A stretch of DNA of 64,000 nt from Kryptolebias marmoratus (GCF_001649575.2 NC_051448.1:22377104-22441103); one strand, 5' to 3'. Shown: positions 33,591-60,170, counted from the first letter of the stretch. Numbers and translations are program-made. Notes: generated by a model from the letters alone, not told the origin.

Positions 33591-33796
33591 ATAATTTTTT
33601 TTTTAAATACGATGATAACGATTTTATTTGTTTTATTGGATTTGCCCAATTAAATGTAACTTTAAAACTTTTCCCATTGTTGCACATCTTGTAAAATAAA
33701 TCTTTATGAATGTTTTTAGATTCTAGCGTAATGTTGCTGCTTTGATTTTAGTAAGTGGATGAGTGCAACTTCTTTTTATCTCCTTCTCCCTTTTAG

Positions 33797-33905
33797 GGAA
33801 TGTGTCCATGGACAACGAGCTTTCTCTGATGTCATAAATAGCCCCTGAGGCTGTTCTTGCAAAGGCTCCTACGGCCCTCCGCCTCCTCCAACATCCAGCA
33901 TTGTC
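33797..33905 (+). promoter_or_regulatory. slc5a6 5' UTR with two overlapping uORFs
   Basis: The exon begins after a TTTTAG acceptor at 33796. Before the main ATG at 33906 there are two short frames: 33800-33829 (nine codons plus TGA) and 33808-33837 (nine codons plus TAA), in different phases. No further ATG intervenes. The main ATG has G at -3 and G at +4. Short uORFs of this kind often lower translation of the main frame; that effect is inferred. Confidence 0.55.
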
Positions 33906-47507
<13,602 letters not shown>

Positions 47508-48134
47508 CCATTTTGTTTGGTTTTAAACTGCACAAAATGCACTCATACACTTTGACCCCACCTGCTGTACTTCCAAGTCACCTTGGCTAAAAGTGATCAT
47601 TGAGCAGAGCAGCACCAGGTTAAGGTGTTTATAACCTGAAATTATCAGCTGAATTGGATGAAGAAGCAGACTCATGTTCTGCCGTGTTTGTCTGTGAAAA
47701 CACTCTTTAATAATAATATTAATAATAATAATGCCTGCTCACAGACAGACAAGCAAAACAAAAAAAACCTAGAAACTCTGCTACTGCTGAATAGAAACTG
47801 CACGAGCAGCAGTCAGAAGAAAGCAGTTAGTGGATCATTCTTACCCACACTGACCACCTTAGGGTGCAGCTTTCATGCACAATAACTTGTTGCACTGTAA
47901 ACGCTCATTGTTTGGCAGAATCACAAGAATCAGGTAGTTGTTAGATGCACATATCAAACATTTTATTTTTGTAGAGAAAACGATCCCTAAGTACTTGCAG
48001 ATATAATCAAATCCAGAGACTTAACTTTGCTGCTGTGGTAGTTTGGTCTTGGTTTTATAAAAGTGGACCCTTCAGCTGCTTGTGTAAGTTATCTGCTGAC
48101 TAAAATTAATCTGAATGATTTTAGATTAGAGCAC

Positions 48135-48140
48135 AATAAA
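48135..48140 (+). terminator. Candidate poly(A) signal of slc5a6
   Basis: First AATAAA found after the slc5a6 stop (628 bp downstream). A second candidate is at 48539-48544. Choice is inferred from position. Confidence 0.4.
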
Positions 48141-48289
48141 TTTACTGCCATTATCGTGGTCTCGCACAAGATAAAAGAAAAAACAACCCAGTTACTGGAA
48201 ACCAAAGAACATGATTTTACTGTCAAAATTAATACCAGTAGTCTTATTTCTAAAGCAAAACAAATACCTAAAGAGACATTTCCTCCATT

Positions 48290-48500
48290 TTAAAGTGATG
48301 TGTAAAAATTATGAACCATTAATGTCTTACCTGTTGCAGATGGCTCTTTGAAGGAACTTAGTTTGGAGAAAAAGTTCAATTCTGACAGGACTGATGGGCT
48401 AATGGCTAGTCCAAACACAACCAAGACCAAAGTGGATCATTGCCTTCTTAAAACAACTCCAATTTCCAAAATGTTATGTTAATTTATGCAAACTCTGTTT
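48290..48500. repeat. Dispersed repeat family B, copy 1
   Basis: AAAAATTATGAACC, TGTCTTACCTGTTGCAGATG, CTCTTTGAAGGAACTTAG, ACAACTCCAATTTCCAAAA resembles 61650-61810 segment by segment. Function unknown. Confidence 0.5.
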
Positions 48501-48544
48501 TAAAAGTCTTTACACCACAGTTTCAGTTTCTCAAGACAAATAAA

Positions 48545-50860
48545 AGTCTGTGGTAACAGCAGCAGGTGTAGGACTTCCAGTGCAGCCTCAGGTCACTTCT
48601 GACAGGAATTTAATCAAATCTTCACACCATGTACTTTAAAGGACAGGTAGAAAAAAAATGTTAGCAAAAACCTCTATGAAACTTTAAGATTGATGGGGGG
48701 GGTTAACTGCAAAATCAACTTTGAAAATGGGTCTGTTCATTATTAGCTTGTATTGACAACCTAATAATGAACAAACCTACTTACAGCACAAATGTTATTA
48801 TTTTTAAATTAACGCCAATCTTAAAGATTTCAAAGCAGTTTGTGCAAATGACTCATTTAAACTTGAACACTGTTATCACTTTTGCATTGCATGTTTATAT
48901 AAAATTCCTGCTGGGATTGATCCCAAACTGCACAGGTTTGAGGTCTGCACTTTTATTCTTACATATAACTAGAGGCGGGAAGATTGACACTAATATTGAT
49001 ATTATTGGTTCCAACATTGGTATGGGATTGAACCTTAAGTTTGTCTGAATTAAACTATTTCTCCAAACTAAGGTTGTTCAAAAAGGACGTCTACAACAGG
49101 TAAGAGATTATTTGTAACCTTTCCACAGAACTTCAAAACTTAAAAATACCTTTAATTTACAACTATTTGGTTAGTTCATGAAAAAAAAGAGTAATAACTG
49201 TCTTGGATGTGTCATCTAAGATATATTTTGAAGGACAAGCACTTATTAGTCTGTTTGACAGCATCATGTTTCAGTGGAGCTGCTGACTCCTGTAATTGTT
49301 CAGAAATCATCCTAAAGCTGTGTTTCTGACTATCACACAAAGTTTAGTTTAACATAAGAAGGCTTTTGAGTTTTAAAGGGGCAGTGTTATTGATAAACTG
49401 AGATCTGTTTGACCAGGTCTTGAGAACTCGAGGAGGAGCAGGAGACCTTAAACCTCCTTCACACCTAACAGAGGATGAACTGCTGAACATCTGTATCGTC
49501 TTTTTAAGGTGGAATTTACTTTAGGCTTCGTCAAACCCTGTCAACTCTGTTTTTACAACCACTTTAATATGTTGCCTTTGTCAGTGAGAGAGATTCCACT
49601 GGCTGGCTTTTTATCTTAGCAAAGGTCAGGTGATATTATATTTTTGATACATGGAGCTTAAATGTAGGACACAATCAATATATTGTTCATTTAAATAGAA
49701 AAGTTGTTTTTGAGTCGAAACAGTAAAAATTTAGTCAACATCGCTTTAACTATCAGAATAACTGAAATAAGTTTGTTTAGTATAGAAAGTTTTTGTGTTC
49801 CTCTCTGCGTTGCAGACTTGTCCTCCTGCACAGGCATACATCGTATGTTGTAGTTGGCCATTTAATGCTCCTTGTGGAGCACTAAGGTTTAATTTTTCCA
49901 GGTGATGTGAGGAGATGCAGCAGTGAGGTGTAATTGAGCCATATGGTCACAGAAACCATATTCTGATGAAGTTGTGTTTCAATCTAGAATTGGAAATAAC
50001 TCAAAGAACGGTAACTTTCAACTCATGGGAGGGGAGGAGTAGAATAAATGTCAGGGAGGAATCTGTGCAATTAGTGTGAACACAAACCAACTTGTCGTTA
50101 TGTGAACCAAGAAACCCAGGTGATTAGTGCAGGTTGGTCTGTTTATTTCCATTTAGTAGCACTTGAAGTTTTCCACTGAGTCAGTGTGAGCAGTTGTATC
50201 TGTCAGGACATGTGAGCCACACAACTCTGAAGTTAAAGTGCCTCGCTGACTGAATGTTGTTAACAGGAAGTGTTGGAGCTGTGCTGCTGATTTCTCTTTT
50301 GTAGCTGAAGTGAGTTTGTTTGATCCTCTTCACACTGAACCCAGTTACTTTCTCCACAACCTATTAGAACATGGCTGGATCGCTGCGGATTTGGAAAAAT
50401 CTCCTTTGGTGTGAAGGCAGTTATGATCCTGCTTCATGCTTAGCAATGATGAGAGTGCTCTCTGGCACAATGTCAGAATAGAGCTAAGAGCTCGAAGATC
50501 ACACCATGCTAGCACAACACTACCACCATGACTATCCTGTCTGTGCTAGGCTGTTTCCATTGCCTCGATACAATCTGTGGAATTTTACTGTATATGTATA
50601 TTCAGAATTATCAGTTTCAGTCTTGCTGTGGAGGAAGAAACCTCATCAGTATTTTCATACTGAGGTCATCTCTTCAGCATGAATATTCAAGCTCTAATAC
50701 AGCTGGTAATACTTAAAGATCAACAGACTATTCTCTAAGCTCAGATGGCAGAATTCCTGCACAGAAGACTGAAGTCTATCTGGGTCATGCAGGTGAGCTC
50801 AGCCACATCCACCCTGTCCCTGGCCATGATGTTATTTGCTCTACATCCAAAATGTCAATG
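48545..50860. other. Intergenic, no gene seen
   Basis: AT-rich. Contains another family B piece at about 49055-49150 (TTCTCCAAACTAAGGTTGTT, TCTACAACAGGTAAGAG). ORFs at 48767-49048 and 50528-50716 appear fortuitous. Confidence 0.4.
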
Positions 50861-50864
50861 TCTG

Positions 50865-51000
50865 TTTTATTTCTATAGCACGCATGAAAACAACAAGGTT
50901 GACCAAAGTGCTTTACAAGTTAGTTAAAAACAGGAAAAAAATCAATAAAATAAATACAATCAAATCCCACACAAAAGCCACCAAACAAAATAAAATAGAC
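50865..51000 (-). mobile_element. LINE or SINE 3' tail fragment
   Basis: TTTTATTTCTATAGCACGCA and AAAGTGCTTTACAAGTTAG on the plus strand are the complement of the GCTATA...AAAGC-type stem-loop tail of L2/CR1-like elements. Confidence 0.45.
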
Positions 51001-53950
51001 AAAAACATGGAAACACCACGACATAACCTGATGGGACTCAAACTGAACTCAAATTTAAAGCCAATGTTAAAAATAGAAATAAGGTCAGATTTAAACAACT
51101 ATAGACTGCAGTGTGAATATCGAGGGCCAGGTGGTTTCAGAGTCTAGGATAAGATGCACAAAGAGGCAACTTCTTCCACCATGTTGCCATGAGGCCAGCA
51201 CGGTCCCATGTTATGGATACACTGCCCCAACACTCCACCCAGGACCACGCCACTACTACCTCACTACATCACAGACTGATCACTCCATCATTCATAATGA
51301 AGAGACTGCTTCTTCAAAAGCTCCTGAAGACCTTGCCTAAACCCTGCAAAGACCATCCATGTTCTGGGTACATTTTTCCATTGTTATCCGGTGTGAAGGG
51401 GTGTTAAAAGACCTGGAAGTCAAAGCTGGAACAGGACCAACCTGCCTTGTTGGCCGTTTCCAGTACAAGTTTTAAGTTGTGCCCCCAAACGGAACACTGC
51501 CCTTATTAAAACAAAAACACATCTACGATAATTGTCTTAGGTGTTTACTCTCGTTGAGTCAGGTAGTTCTTACCTTTCTGCTGTATGTTCCAATATTCAT
51601 TATTCTAATATGTTCAGGCGTAATTAGTTACTTCATGCCATACCATGATTGTGTGTGGGTCATAAAGCCCAACATCTCCCCCAAAAATACAAAATAGCAG
51701 CTTCTATAAACTGGGTCCTGAGAGGTTTAATTCCCAACAAGAGAAGGCAGAGACACTTGGTCTATAAATATAAATGTCCATGGGTAGAACTGGATCCGTT
51801 TGGAACTAAAGACATACTGCATCTCTGATGATTTTCTACCTTCAGCTTCCTTTAAGTGCCATTTTTCATTTTGATTTCAAATTAAAACTTTGTTTGCTGT
51901 CAGTGCAGGTTTGTGACAGACATGACGTAATGTTGTGTGTGTGTGATCTGAACATTTTAAACATTTAATTTCTTTGTGACTTTTTGGAATCAGAATTCTT
52001 GACCTGCCACATGTTTTAGACCATCCATTTGTTGTGTGTCCGAACCACCTGTGCTCTTGCTGTTGGACTTGGTGTCCATTTTGGGTTGTGTCACTCATTA
52101 TGCTCCCTCAGCCTGCAGCAGCCAGCAGCAGCCAGCCTGGACAAAGCACACGTATTCAGATGTTTACCTGCATCTCATTTCAGTCGTCTGTAATCACACT
52201 TCTCACATGTGGGGAACTTTTTTTAGTCTGCTGTTGCACACAAAACTTGAGTGGACAATCAGAACCACAAGCAGTTTGTGTCATGGTTGGGTTAGAGGTT
52301 GTAAAGATTCGTGGATGAAGTCGTTTAAAACCATGAAAGTAAAGCAGCATGTTTGTACCATCATCTCAACACCCAAATACCTCAGCCTATCCAAAGCATA
52401 TAGAATCTGACTTTCTTTCAGATTTTTTTTTACCAACAGAACATGTTTTAGACGTTATTTGGGTATTTTTGTAATTTCACATAAAGCCTGAACACATTTC
52501 TTAAAATTAAATGTGACGTTCTATATGCAAGAACCATAAAAGGTTTATTTTGTGAAAGTTGGGCAGAATTAAAATGTAGCTGCACATAAATGTTTCTGTT
52601 TTCAGTTCTCTGCTGATGAAGGCATTTCACATAACAAATGCTGATCAGCTTCTTTTTTTTCCCTACATTTGAAAATTCTGCCAGATCCACAAACTATTCC
52701 AAACCTTTTCATGGTTCAGACTTTTTAAAAATGATGTTCTTTTGAATCCTTCTTCGTACCTGAAATTACTTGAAGTGCGTGCCTGTTAATGATCTTTTCC
52801 ATTAAATCCATGACCTCTGACCTCAGCAGGGTGGGGCGTGGAGCACTGTGACACCAGTGAACACTAACATTAGGTGACCAGGAGAGGGGAGAGTATTTCT
52901 GCTGTAAAAACACTTGACTGAGGCTTCAGCTCACGTACTGTGTTGATCTTTAGTGAACTCCTTCTGTAGCTCAGTGGCCTTTTCACAGTGAGACACTTAG
53001 TAATTTCTGCCTTCAATAAATATTGTTCAGAACAATATTTATTATTTCCCATCTCATCCACAAGAATTCTTCCTGTTGTGCATTCCAAAAAAGGCAAAGC
53101 AGGCCCAGAAGCACTCCTCTGCTTTGGCTGGGCCTCCTCTCCATCCTGATGTACTTCTCTGAAATGTGGCAGCGTGAGCTTGAACATCTGCCCAGAACCA
53201 GATCAAACAGCCAATTACGAACAAGGAAGGGATTTCTTCTGATTGGTTGATGGAAGAAACTAAAGTGGCTTTGTTTAACACTAACATGTCTGTTTTTGAA
53301 TGTGTGACTGTATAATGATTAATGACATGTCCACCGTTTCATGTAACAACTTTATTTTTGTGGATAACAATTAATTAAAAGGTGAATGTGTCATTTGTGT
53401 GTTTGTGCCATCTACTGAGAATTCTGTGCAAAAACACTTGTAACTTATAAAAAACCTACTGGAAGAGGGGGGGCTTGATGCTTCTCTCAAATGTTTTAAT
53501 GAAATTGTGATATATTGTTAAAAATATTAATATACATTGTTTTAGGTCAGTTAGGATTCCCTAAATTATTTTGTTTTTATTAGCAGAAAAATGAGTGAGA
53601 TGTTTTTTTATTATTACTTTATTCAAAGTCACAAGTTTACACATGTTTCCTTTGTTGTTGGTAGCATTGCCTTTAAATTGTATGACTTGGGTTAAATATT
53701 TTGAGACAATCTTTATTCGGGACGAGGAATGGTTTATCAAAGCTGACTGGGTCTAAGAGTAATTATTGGCTTAAAAATCTCAAGATATTAACTGCAAAAT
53801 AAATCTGCTTAATGTGACTGTTAAAAAATGACGAGAAGCACTCAAATTAAACGGACCATAAAACAGAAGTCATTTCACAGAGTGGACAGGAAATGAATGA
53901 GTGAGAGTTAGGTCCACACTGTTACTTTTTTCTTCATGTACATTTTAGCA
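51001..53950. other. Intergenic, no gene seen
   Basis: No exon with supporting splice sites or recognisable protein. The ORFs at 52034-52410 overlap each other in two frames and show no family features. Confidence 0.4.
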
Positions 53951-54330
53951 CTTTAAAGGGATAGTCCTGCCAACTTTGAAGTGATGATCTGTTTAATAGC
54001 CATCAGTAGTTAGTATTTTATCAGCTGTGACATCAGTCTTCGAGCATGGAGGATGGAGAAAGAGACACAAGTCTGTTCAGGCTAGGCTAATGGTTAGGAC
54101 CAGTTTTTAATCATTTTTCAGGCTTATAAAACAACTTTTTCTCAGAAACGACATTGTTGTGGAAAAGCACTACATTATCTAATATTTAATCTTTACACTT
54201 TTGCGTGATCCTGTTTGTGTAGTTTGTTGCTGTTTTTGCAACCAAACAACAGCCGTGTTACCAGTGAGTAGATGGAGCGTGTTTATCACGCTGATTGTAT
54301 CAGTGAGGACTTTAAAGTTGAATGGACTGT
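53950..54330. repeat. Dispersed repeat family B, copy 2
   Basis: AAAGGGATAGTCCTGCCAAC, a TTAGTATTTTATCAGCTGTG segment and GGCTAGGCTAATGG match 61428-61570 in the same orientation. Confidence 0.5.
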
Positions 54331-55425
54331 CCCTTTATGATACCAGGAAATGACTATTTTTATCTGAATTGGAGTGCTTATGTATCGTTGTTGTGAGTCA
54401 CCTCAGTATTTACAGTTCTGAGCTCATTTTATTTGAGAGATTGAGTTCAGCTTGACTTAGATATAAACTTTACCAAGGAGTAAACCATCTGTCTGAAGTT
54501 TAACTGCTCTGCATCCACAGCCATCACACAGAAACACCAAATACAATGATCTGATGGTCAGATGTCATTTCTCCTTTCTCCTCCCTTTATTTCTGGTTTT
54601 CTCCCACTCTGTCTGCACCTCTCCTGCATCTTCCCCCTTTTAGCCTTCATCCCTCCCACCAGTTCCTCCCCTTCTTCTCCTCTTGTTGTCAGCTTTTCCC
54701 TGGACTTCCATTTAGTTCTAGCAGCAGTCAGGCCAAAGAGGTGGGAGTGCAGCCTCGATGCTCTATAAATCCAGCCTGTAATCAGCATGTACCGGCCATA
54801 ATGAGCTGGAGATAGGGAAAATATGCTGATTATCTCTCAACATGAGGGGGCAGATGCTCTGATACATGCTTTGTTGAAGCCGTTCCAGTGGCATAAATAC
54901 TTGTCTGTACATGGAAAGATGGGCAAAAAAAAAGGAAAAACTCATAACGGGAAGCAAGAGAGAAGTAAAAGATGTTTGAGTAAAGGATTTGAATACTGTC
55001 ATCTAAACTCCCAATAGTTCTGAACATTTTAGGACACCAGCCCAAGTTGGTCCAAGTGAACAACTCTGATCCATAATCAAATCTTTTCCTGTGGACTGTT
55101 TCACCTGTTGGTCTGTTGAGCCCCACTCTGTTTACTGTCAAAGACAAAGAAAAGGCCTTGGCTGGAAAACAATTGTGTTCAGTATAGGAATCCAGTGAGA
55201 CAGGTACAAATGTGAGAATCAGTCAAATAAAAATTAAACAATACAAGAAAGGGCAGCATTTACTCAAATAGATGCATATCGATGATACTTCTGCAGGGAA
55301 AACCATGTAATGTAAAACTGACAGTGTAAACGTCCATAAACCTCTATAACGTTTTGGAGATTGGGGTTTAAGATTACAGTGATCTGCCTTCAGACTAGTG
55401 GTTAGCACCTTAATCCTGTCGGACT
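54331..55425. other. Intergenic, no gene seen
   Basis: A pyrimidine-rich stretch lies at 54560-54710. Nothing else recognised. Confidence 0.4.
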
Positions 55426-55429
55426 TAAA

Positions 55430-55540
55430 CCTCATTTCTCCAAACTGAGGTTGTTCAAAGGAATAATCTACAACAGGTAAACTGTTTGGAAATTTTCCAC
55501 AGAACTCTTCAGAATGGCTAAACTATCCCTTTATATTCAA
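55430..55540. repeat. Dispersed repeat family B, copy 3 (short)
   Basis: CATTTCTCCAAACTGAGGTT, TCTACAACAGGTAAAC and TTTCCACAGAACT match about 49055-49135. Confidence 0.5.
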
Positions 55541-55799
55541 CAGGGGAAAAGACTTAATAATAATAAAACAGTACATTCTGACTAAACTGGATAAGCTAAA
55601 TTTATTTAAATTATAATTAATTTAGGTTGTTTATTAAAAAAAGAAAATTCTAATTTAACTAAATTGTAACTAAAATCCTGGGCAGGCATTGTGTTCATTT
55701 TAAAGTCCCTGTTGTCTTCAGATGTGATTCCAGGTGACTGTCCACACCTGAGTTCCATGCGTTTTATCCAGCTGTTGTTTGGGACAACTTACAAAAATT

Positions 55800-56265
55800 C
55801 AATTTCACACATATTGTTTTTAAATTAGATGTGGTAGTAGCTGAGCCTTATCCCCAACTCACACATTGAGCATCAACTGATCGCACAAGAGCTTTGTTCA
55901 AAACTTCACCAAGAACTTTTGGAGTCAATGTGGTTTGTCTGTTAGCAAAATATCTCACAAACGACTGAATGAGTTTTAATGAAACCTTCAGGAACTAGTT
56001 ATTTGTTGTACATCTATAAATTATTAACTTTTGGAGCCAAGACAATTCAAGATGGTTGCCGCAGCCAATTTAGCTTAGATATCACAAAAAGGGCTATAAT
56101 TTAGTGGATTTTACAGATATTGTGCCAAAATTTGGTGTGATTTACAAACATACTCTGAGTGCTCACAGATCACAATATCTCATGAGATCGTGCCTAACAA
56201 GTTTTTTAGGTTTGACCAAAATGGCTACAATGCTATCATTTCTCAACATTAGCTGATCTCTTCAA
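55800..56265 (+). repeat. Dispersed repeat family A, about two tandem units
   Basis: ATGTGGTAGTAGCTGAGCC, AAATATCTCACAAACGAC, TTGTACATCTATAAATTATT, TTCAAGATGGTTGCCGCAGC, TTTACAGATATTG and AAATTTGGTGTG occur in family order. Confidence 0.65.
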
Positions 56266-56269
56266 AACT

Positions 56270-57115
56270 GGCATGAAAGTCAGCTGGCGACAGTATAACA
56301 GGAGGAGACTATTATTCCTTGATTTTGGTTTCTTGCATGGGAGTCTCCATGAGCTGTTTCAAACTGTATAAATTTGACTTTCTCTCATGTTTGCTGCGTT
56401 TTCACCGTTGCAGCCACTAGTTGCTTTACCAAATTGTCCCATTTGTCCTCCTGTAAACTCTGCTTTACTCCAACAACTCCAAATTAGTCATCACTACACA
56501 TGGGAAACCGCGGGCTGCCCTCAACCCCCTCCCGCACCGGACAGATTTATAGAGCTAGCCTTGAACGCTGGCCTGCTGCTTGTGGAGCTGAGCCCATTCC
56601 GTTCAAGGAGAGAAGCTGTTTCAGTTGGAATCTGGAGTCTGGTTCTCATATCCACCCTACAAAGACATCAATGTGACTTATTGGACTAAGCGCTTTTTGA
56701 AATGACAGAGTAGTGATACAGAAACAAAATATGATACTATAAATTATGAATCGAGATACAAAAGGGTCTACTATCCCATAACATGTGGCTAAGTAAGATG
56801 TAATGAAGCTACATTTTTGCTAATGGACGTAAGAAAATTGATGCTTTAATGTTGTTTACTTGATTCTGCAAGGTCAAACAACAAACATGTCACAGAGGAC
56901 ATGCCAAAATAAATCTAATAGTAGACAATCTGAAGTAATTTCCAGAAAAACATTTTTTTTAATAGTTTTAAAATTATTCAAGTCTAACCTCAATTGTTCA
57001 AAAATATACAACAGATTCCACCATGTCATTATTTCTTAACAAAAATTAAGTCAAAGTGAAAAAAGTTGTTTGTGGAAAAACTAACTTAAAAGTTAAAAAG
57101 ACAGTATCATCAGGT
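56270..57115. other. Intergenic, no gene seen
   Basis: AT-rich, with one C-rich stretch near 56510-56540 inside an ORF (56387-56689) that I could not assign. Confidence 0.4.
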
Positions 57116-57835
57116 TTAGCAGGTTAAAGGTCAAAGTTTATACAGGCAGTTAGAAAAAGACTGAACAAGTATGGCTTGTTTGGAAGGAGAAACCGTCTCC
57201 CTAAAAACAACATGGCAGCAGGACTTAGGTCATCTGAATGAGGTACAAAACCTCTTAATGTCCTTTGGACAGATGAAACCAAAGTAGAGATGTTTACCCA
57301 TACTGTAGAGCAGCAAGTTTGGCTAAAACCAAACAGTTTATCAGCACAAACACCTCATTCAAACTGTCAGCACGGTGGTGGAGGGCTGATGGTTTGGGCT
57401 CCTTGCTGTCATTGAGTCAACTGTGAACTCCTCTGCAGATCTAAGGATTCTGGAGTCAGATGTGAGGCCATCTGTCTGACAGCTGAAGCTTGAACCAAAC
57501 AAGGTCATGATGCAACAGAACAATGATCCCGAACACAGCAGCTAATCTACAACAGAACGGCTCAAAGAGAAAATAATCAATGTGCTGCAGTTGTCCAGTC
57601 AAAGTCCAGAACCTCATCCTGATTGAAATGCTGTGGTGGAACCAGAAGAGAGCTGAGCTGAAACAAATGTCTGCACACCTCAGTGAACTGAAGCATTGTT
57701 AGAAAGAAGAGTGGGTCAGAATTCCTTCTCAACCATGTGAGAGATTGATTAAGTCCTACAGAAAACCAAAGGAGGAAACTGAAGCTTTTAGAACTGAAGA
57801 AACTAAAACTAAAGGAGATTCTACAAGCTGATGGA
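57115..57835 (+). mobile_element. Tc1-like element remnant, family B-Tc
   Basis: Broken frames read LWTDETKVEMF, HGGGGLMVWAP, MQQNNDP and EEWVRIPSQ, the usual Tc1 order of first aspartate, second aspartate region and C-terminus. Related to the antisense copy at 39400-40330 (for example GTGAGGCCATCTGTCTGACA). Confidence 0.6.
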
Positions 57836-57849
57836 TCTTATGGTGTACA

Positions 57850-58240
57850 TAGCTTTTCCATTTTGGCTTCATTCAATGCTTTGATCTACAATAGTATACA
57901 GACCTCCAGCAACCCTCCCCCTAACCTTGCTGATGAGCTAAATCAATTCTATAACAGGTTTGGCAAGTCTAACAACATCCTGTCTTCTTTGGCTGCCCAT
58001 CCTGTCTGCTCCACTTCACTACCTCCATCCTCGACACTGAGGCAATGTTATGATCAAATACTAATCTCTGCTGGTAACAGTTCAAACTCCTCTACTACAT
58101 CTCACATCTCCTCCTTTCACTCATGCCCCTCTCCTCCCCCAGTCTTCCTTCTCTTACCGGATGTGTTACCTTATGCTATTGAGAAAATATTCTGCAGACT
58201 TATTATACTGAAGGCTGCAGGTCTCGGGCACAGTTAGCTC
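57850..58240 (+). mobile_element. LINE ORF fragment, region before the reverse transcriptase
   Basis: LADELNQFYNRF followed after a variable linker by VLPYAIEKIFCRL and KAAGLG corresponds to the segment leading to the KAAGPDG motif of Rex1/CR1-like LINEs. It ends by frame break. A later piece at about 58800-58900 (DFVTNR, then TGEPQGCVL) is probably part of the same element. Confidence 0.6.
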
Positions 58241-58299
58241 CCGTGTTCTCTTGGAATCCATTGTTAAGCATCATCATTGGGCAGTGGCCCTCTGTAACC

Positions 58300-58550
58300 T
58301 GCCCTGCTCTGTCCATCTCAGTGGTTGTGTCCTTGGGCAAGATGGATGCATGAAACCCTCCAGTGGTCCATTTCTCTTATTTAAAGCTTGGGCAAGGCAC
58401 TTCACCTATCTTGGTGGTGGTCAGAGGGATCGATGGTGTCCTGGCAGCCTCACTTCTCACAGCTTGTTCCAGGGCAGCTTACCACCACCATCAGTGTGTG
58501 GCACAGTGTGGCACAGATAGATAAAAGGCTATACAAGTGCAGGCTGTTTA
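58300..58550 (+). mobile_element. SINE-like repeat inside the LINE remnant
   Basis: TGTGTCCTTGGGCAAG, GGCACTTCACCTATCTTGG, GGTCAGAGGGATCGATGG, CACCACCATCAGTGTGTG and GCTATACAAGTGCAGGC match a teleost interspersed repeat I know well in outline. Confidence 0.55.
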
Positions 58551-58964
58551 CCACCATGCCCCTCCAGAGCTGGAAAAGAGCCATGTCTGTCTGTCGCCTG
58601 TCTGAATGACTACTGGACTCCCTGCAAACAGTACAGCCACTGTCAGGAACCGCAATGGTAAGCATCTACAACCACAGAGTCCACAGGAGAGCTAGCTCCA
58701 TCATCAAATACCCACCCAGCACCAACATGAACTGTTTACACTTCTTCCCTCAGAAGAAGTGTGTTAGTCTGCAGACTGAACTTCAGGTTCCTCATGCCGT
58801 CTGCGAACTGATTATGGATTTTGTCACCAACAGGTGATAATAATCACCATAACCGTCAGCACAGGGGAACCACAGGGATGTGTACTCTTCACCTTTTAAA
58901 GTTGAAATGAAATAAAATAAAAAAATAAGGACTTTTTATGTTTTTATTTTAGTGAAACACTATC

Positions 58965-59078
58965 ATGAAACCTGCGATGGACTTGCAACCTGTCCAGGGT
59001 GTCCCCCGCCTCTCACACAGTGACTGCTGGAGATAGACACGAGATAGACCCGGAATGGAGAAGATGGATGGATGGACT
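58965..59078 (+). mobile_element. SINE 3' end with ATGG tail
   Basis: CCTGCGATGGACTTGCAACC, TGTCCAGGGTGTCCCCCGCC and GACTGCTGGAGATAGACA, ending GAGAAGATGGATGGATGG. Same family as 39058 and 6573. Confidence 0.7.
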
Positions 59079-59204
59079 ATCGTGAAACCCTCCAGTGGTC
59101 CATTTCTTTTATTTAAAACATTAATTACTTGTTTTTACAGTTTTTGCGTCAAAGTCCCAAAGTGGGGTGATTGTGTGGGTGGCAGAAACTTCAGGAAAAT
59201 TTAA

Positions 59205-59470
59205 TTTATTATAAATAAAAGAAAAACAAAAACAAACGCTGACGTGGCAGCAATAACAAAACACAAACTAAATCCAGACATTAACAAAACACGAGAAGCA
59301 ACACATGGGAGGAACCAGACAGCCTGTAAAACCGATAACAGACCAGTCAGTAAGTGGAGGAGATGACCAGGTTTTAAAGACAGAGGGTAATTAGGGGAAG
59401 TGGGCACAGGTGAGTGATTACAAACTTGGATCAGGTGAAGATGGGCGTGGCAGGTAAACAAGTGATAAAC
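59205..59470 (-). mobile_element. LTR-family fragment related to 4039-4474
   Basis: On the minus strand: AATCACTCACCTGTGCCCAC, TTCCCCTAATTACC, AAAACCTGGTCATCTCC and GCTGCCACGTCAGCG occur in the same order as in the solo LTR at 4039. Ends are not intact. Confidence 0.65.
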
Positions 59471-59504
59471 TGAGGAGAAGTGAAGAACACAGAGGGTTAA
59501 AGGA

Positions 59505-59790
59505 AAGATGGATGGAGCAAAATACAGAGATGTTCTTGAGCAGAACTTGTTGGAGTCTTCCAGAGATCTGAGGCTGGGGCAGAGGTCCACTTTCCAGCAG
59601 GACAATGACCTGAAAGACTCTGTTGAAGCTACACTCCACTGGTTTAAGGAGAACCAGTGAAAGTCCAGACCTCAGTCCAACTGAGGATCTGTGGTTTGAT
59701 TTAAAGATTGTTGGACACAAGCAGCAGCCATCCAACCTGAAGGAGCTGCTGCAGTTTGGTCAGGAAGAATGGACAAAGATGGACCAAGAC
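59505..59790 (+). mobile_element. Tc1 transposase C-terminal remnant
   Basis: MDGAKYRDVLEQNLL, RSTFQQDNDLK, SPDLSPTEDLWFDLK, and LLQFGQEEWTKM are the final third of a Tc1-like transposase, in at least two frames. No inverted repeats located. Confidence 0.65.
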
Positions 59791-60075
59791 ATGGTGATGA
59801 TCAGATTTGCTGCTGGATTTGCTTCATGTATGCGGTTCTATAACAAATCAACTTTTGTTGTTGTTTTTAGAAAGAGGGAAGGGGTGTCTGTGGGGAACAG
59901 GTATGCACAATTAGGTTTTCTGTTTTTTCTTATTTCCTGTTTGTTTCAAAATAAAAAAATGTATTGCACCTTGAAAGTGGTAGTGGTATTGTGAACATTA
60001 AGATACCCCCTCTAAAAAAATAAATAAATACAAATTTTAAATCTTTTTAAATTCCAGGTTGTAAAGCAATATAAC

Positions 60076-60170
60076 TCCGGGTGGCACAGTAGTTAGAGCT
60101 GTCGCGTCCCAGCAAGAAGGTTGCAGGATTGCTTCTCGACCTGGGGCTGTCCTGGGTGGAGTTTTGTTAA
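60076..60170 (+). mobile_element. SINE head fragment
   Basis: GGGTGGCACAGTAGTTAGAG, CTGTCGCGTCCCAGCAAGAA and GGTTGCAGGATTGCTTCTCG resemble the tRNA-like head of the SINE family at 41945. Confidence 0.55.

Larger units (their letters stand above)
32443..33690. mobile_element. Second copy of the 21245 hAT family, split by another element
   Basis: GGGGTGGGCAACATTGCCAA matches the 5' end of the element at 21245. After the insert, ATTGGATTTGCCCAATTAAA and ATGTAACTTTAAAAC (33638-33670) match 21362-21400. The far end is missing or too diverged to mark. Confidence 0.6.

Noticed and set aside
52034..52410. Pair of overlapping ORFs downstream of slc5a6
   Set aside because: Two frames over the same bases, no protein family features, no splice or poly(A) context that would support a gene.
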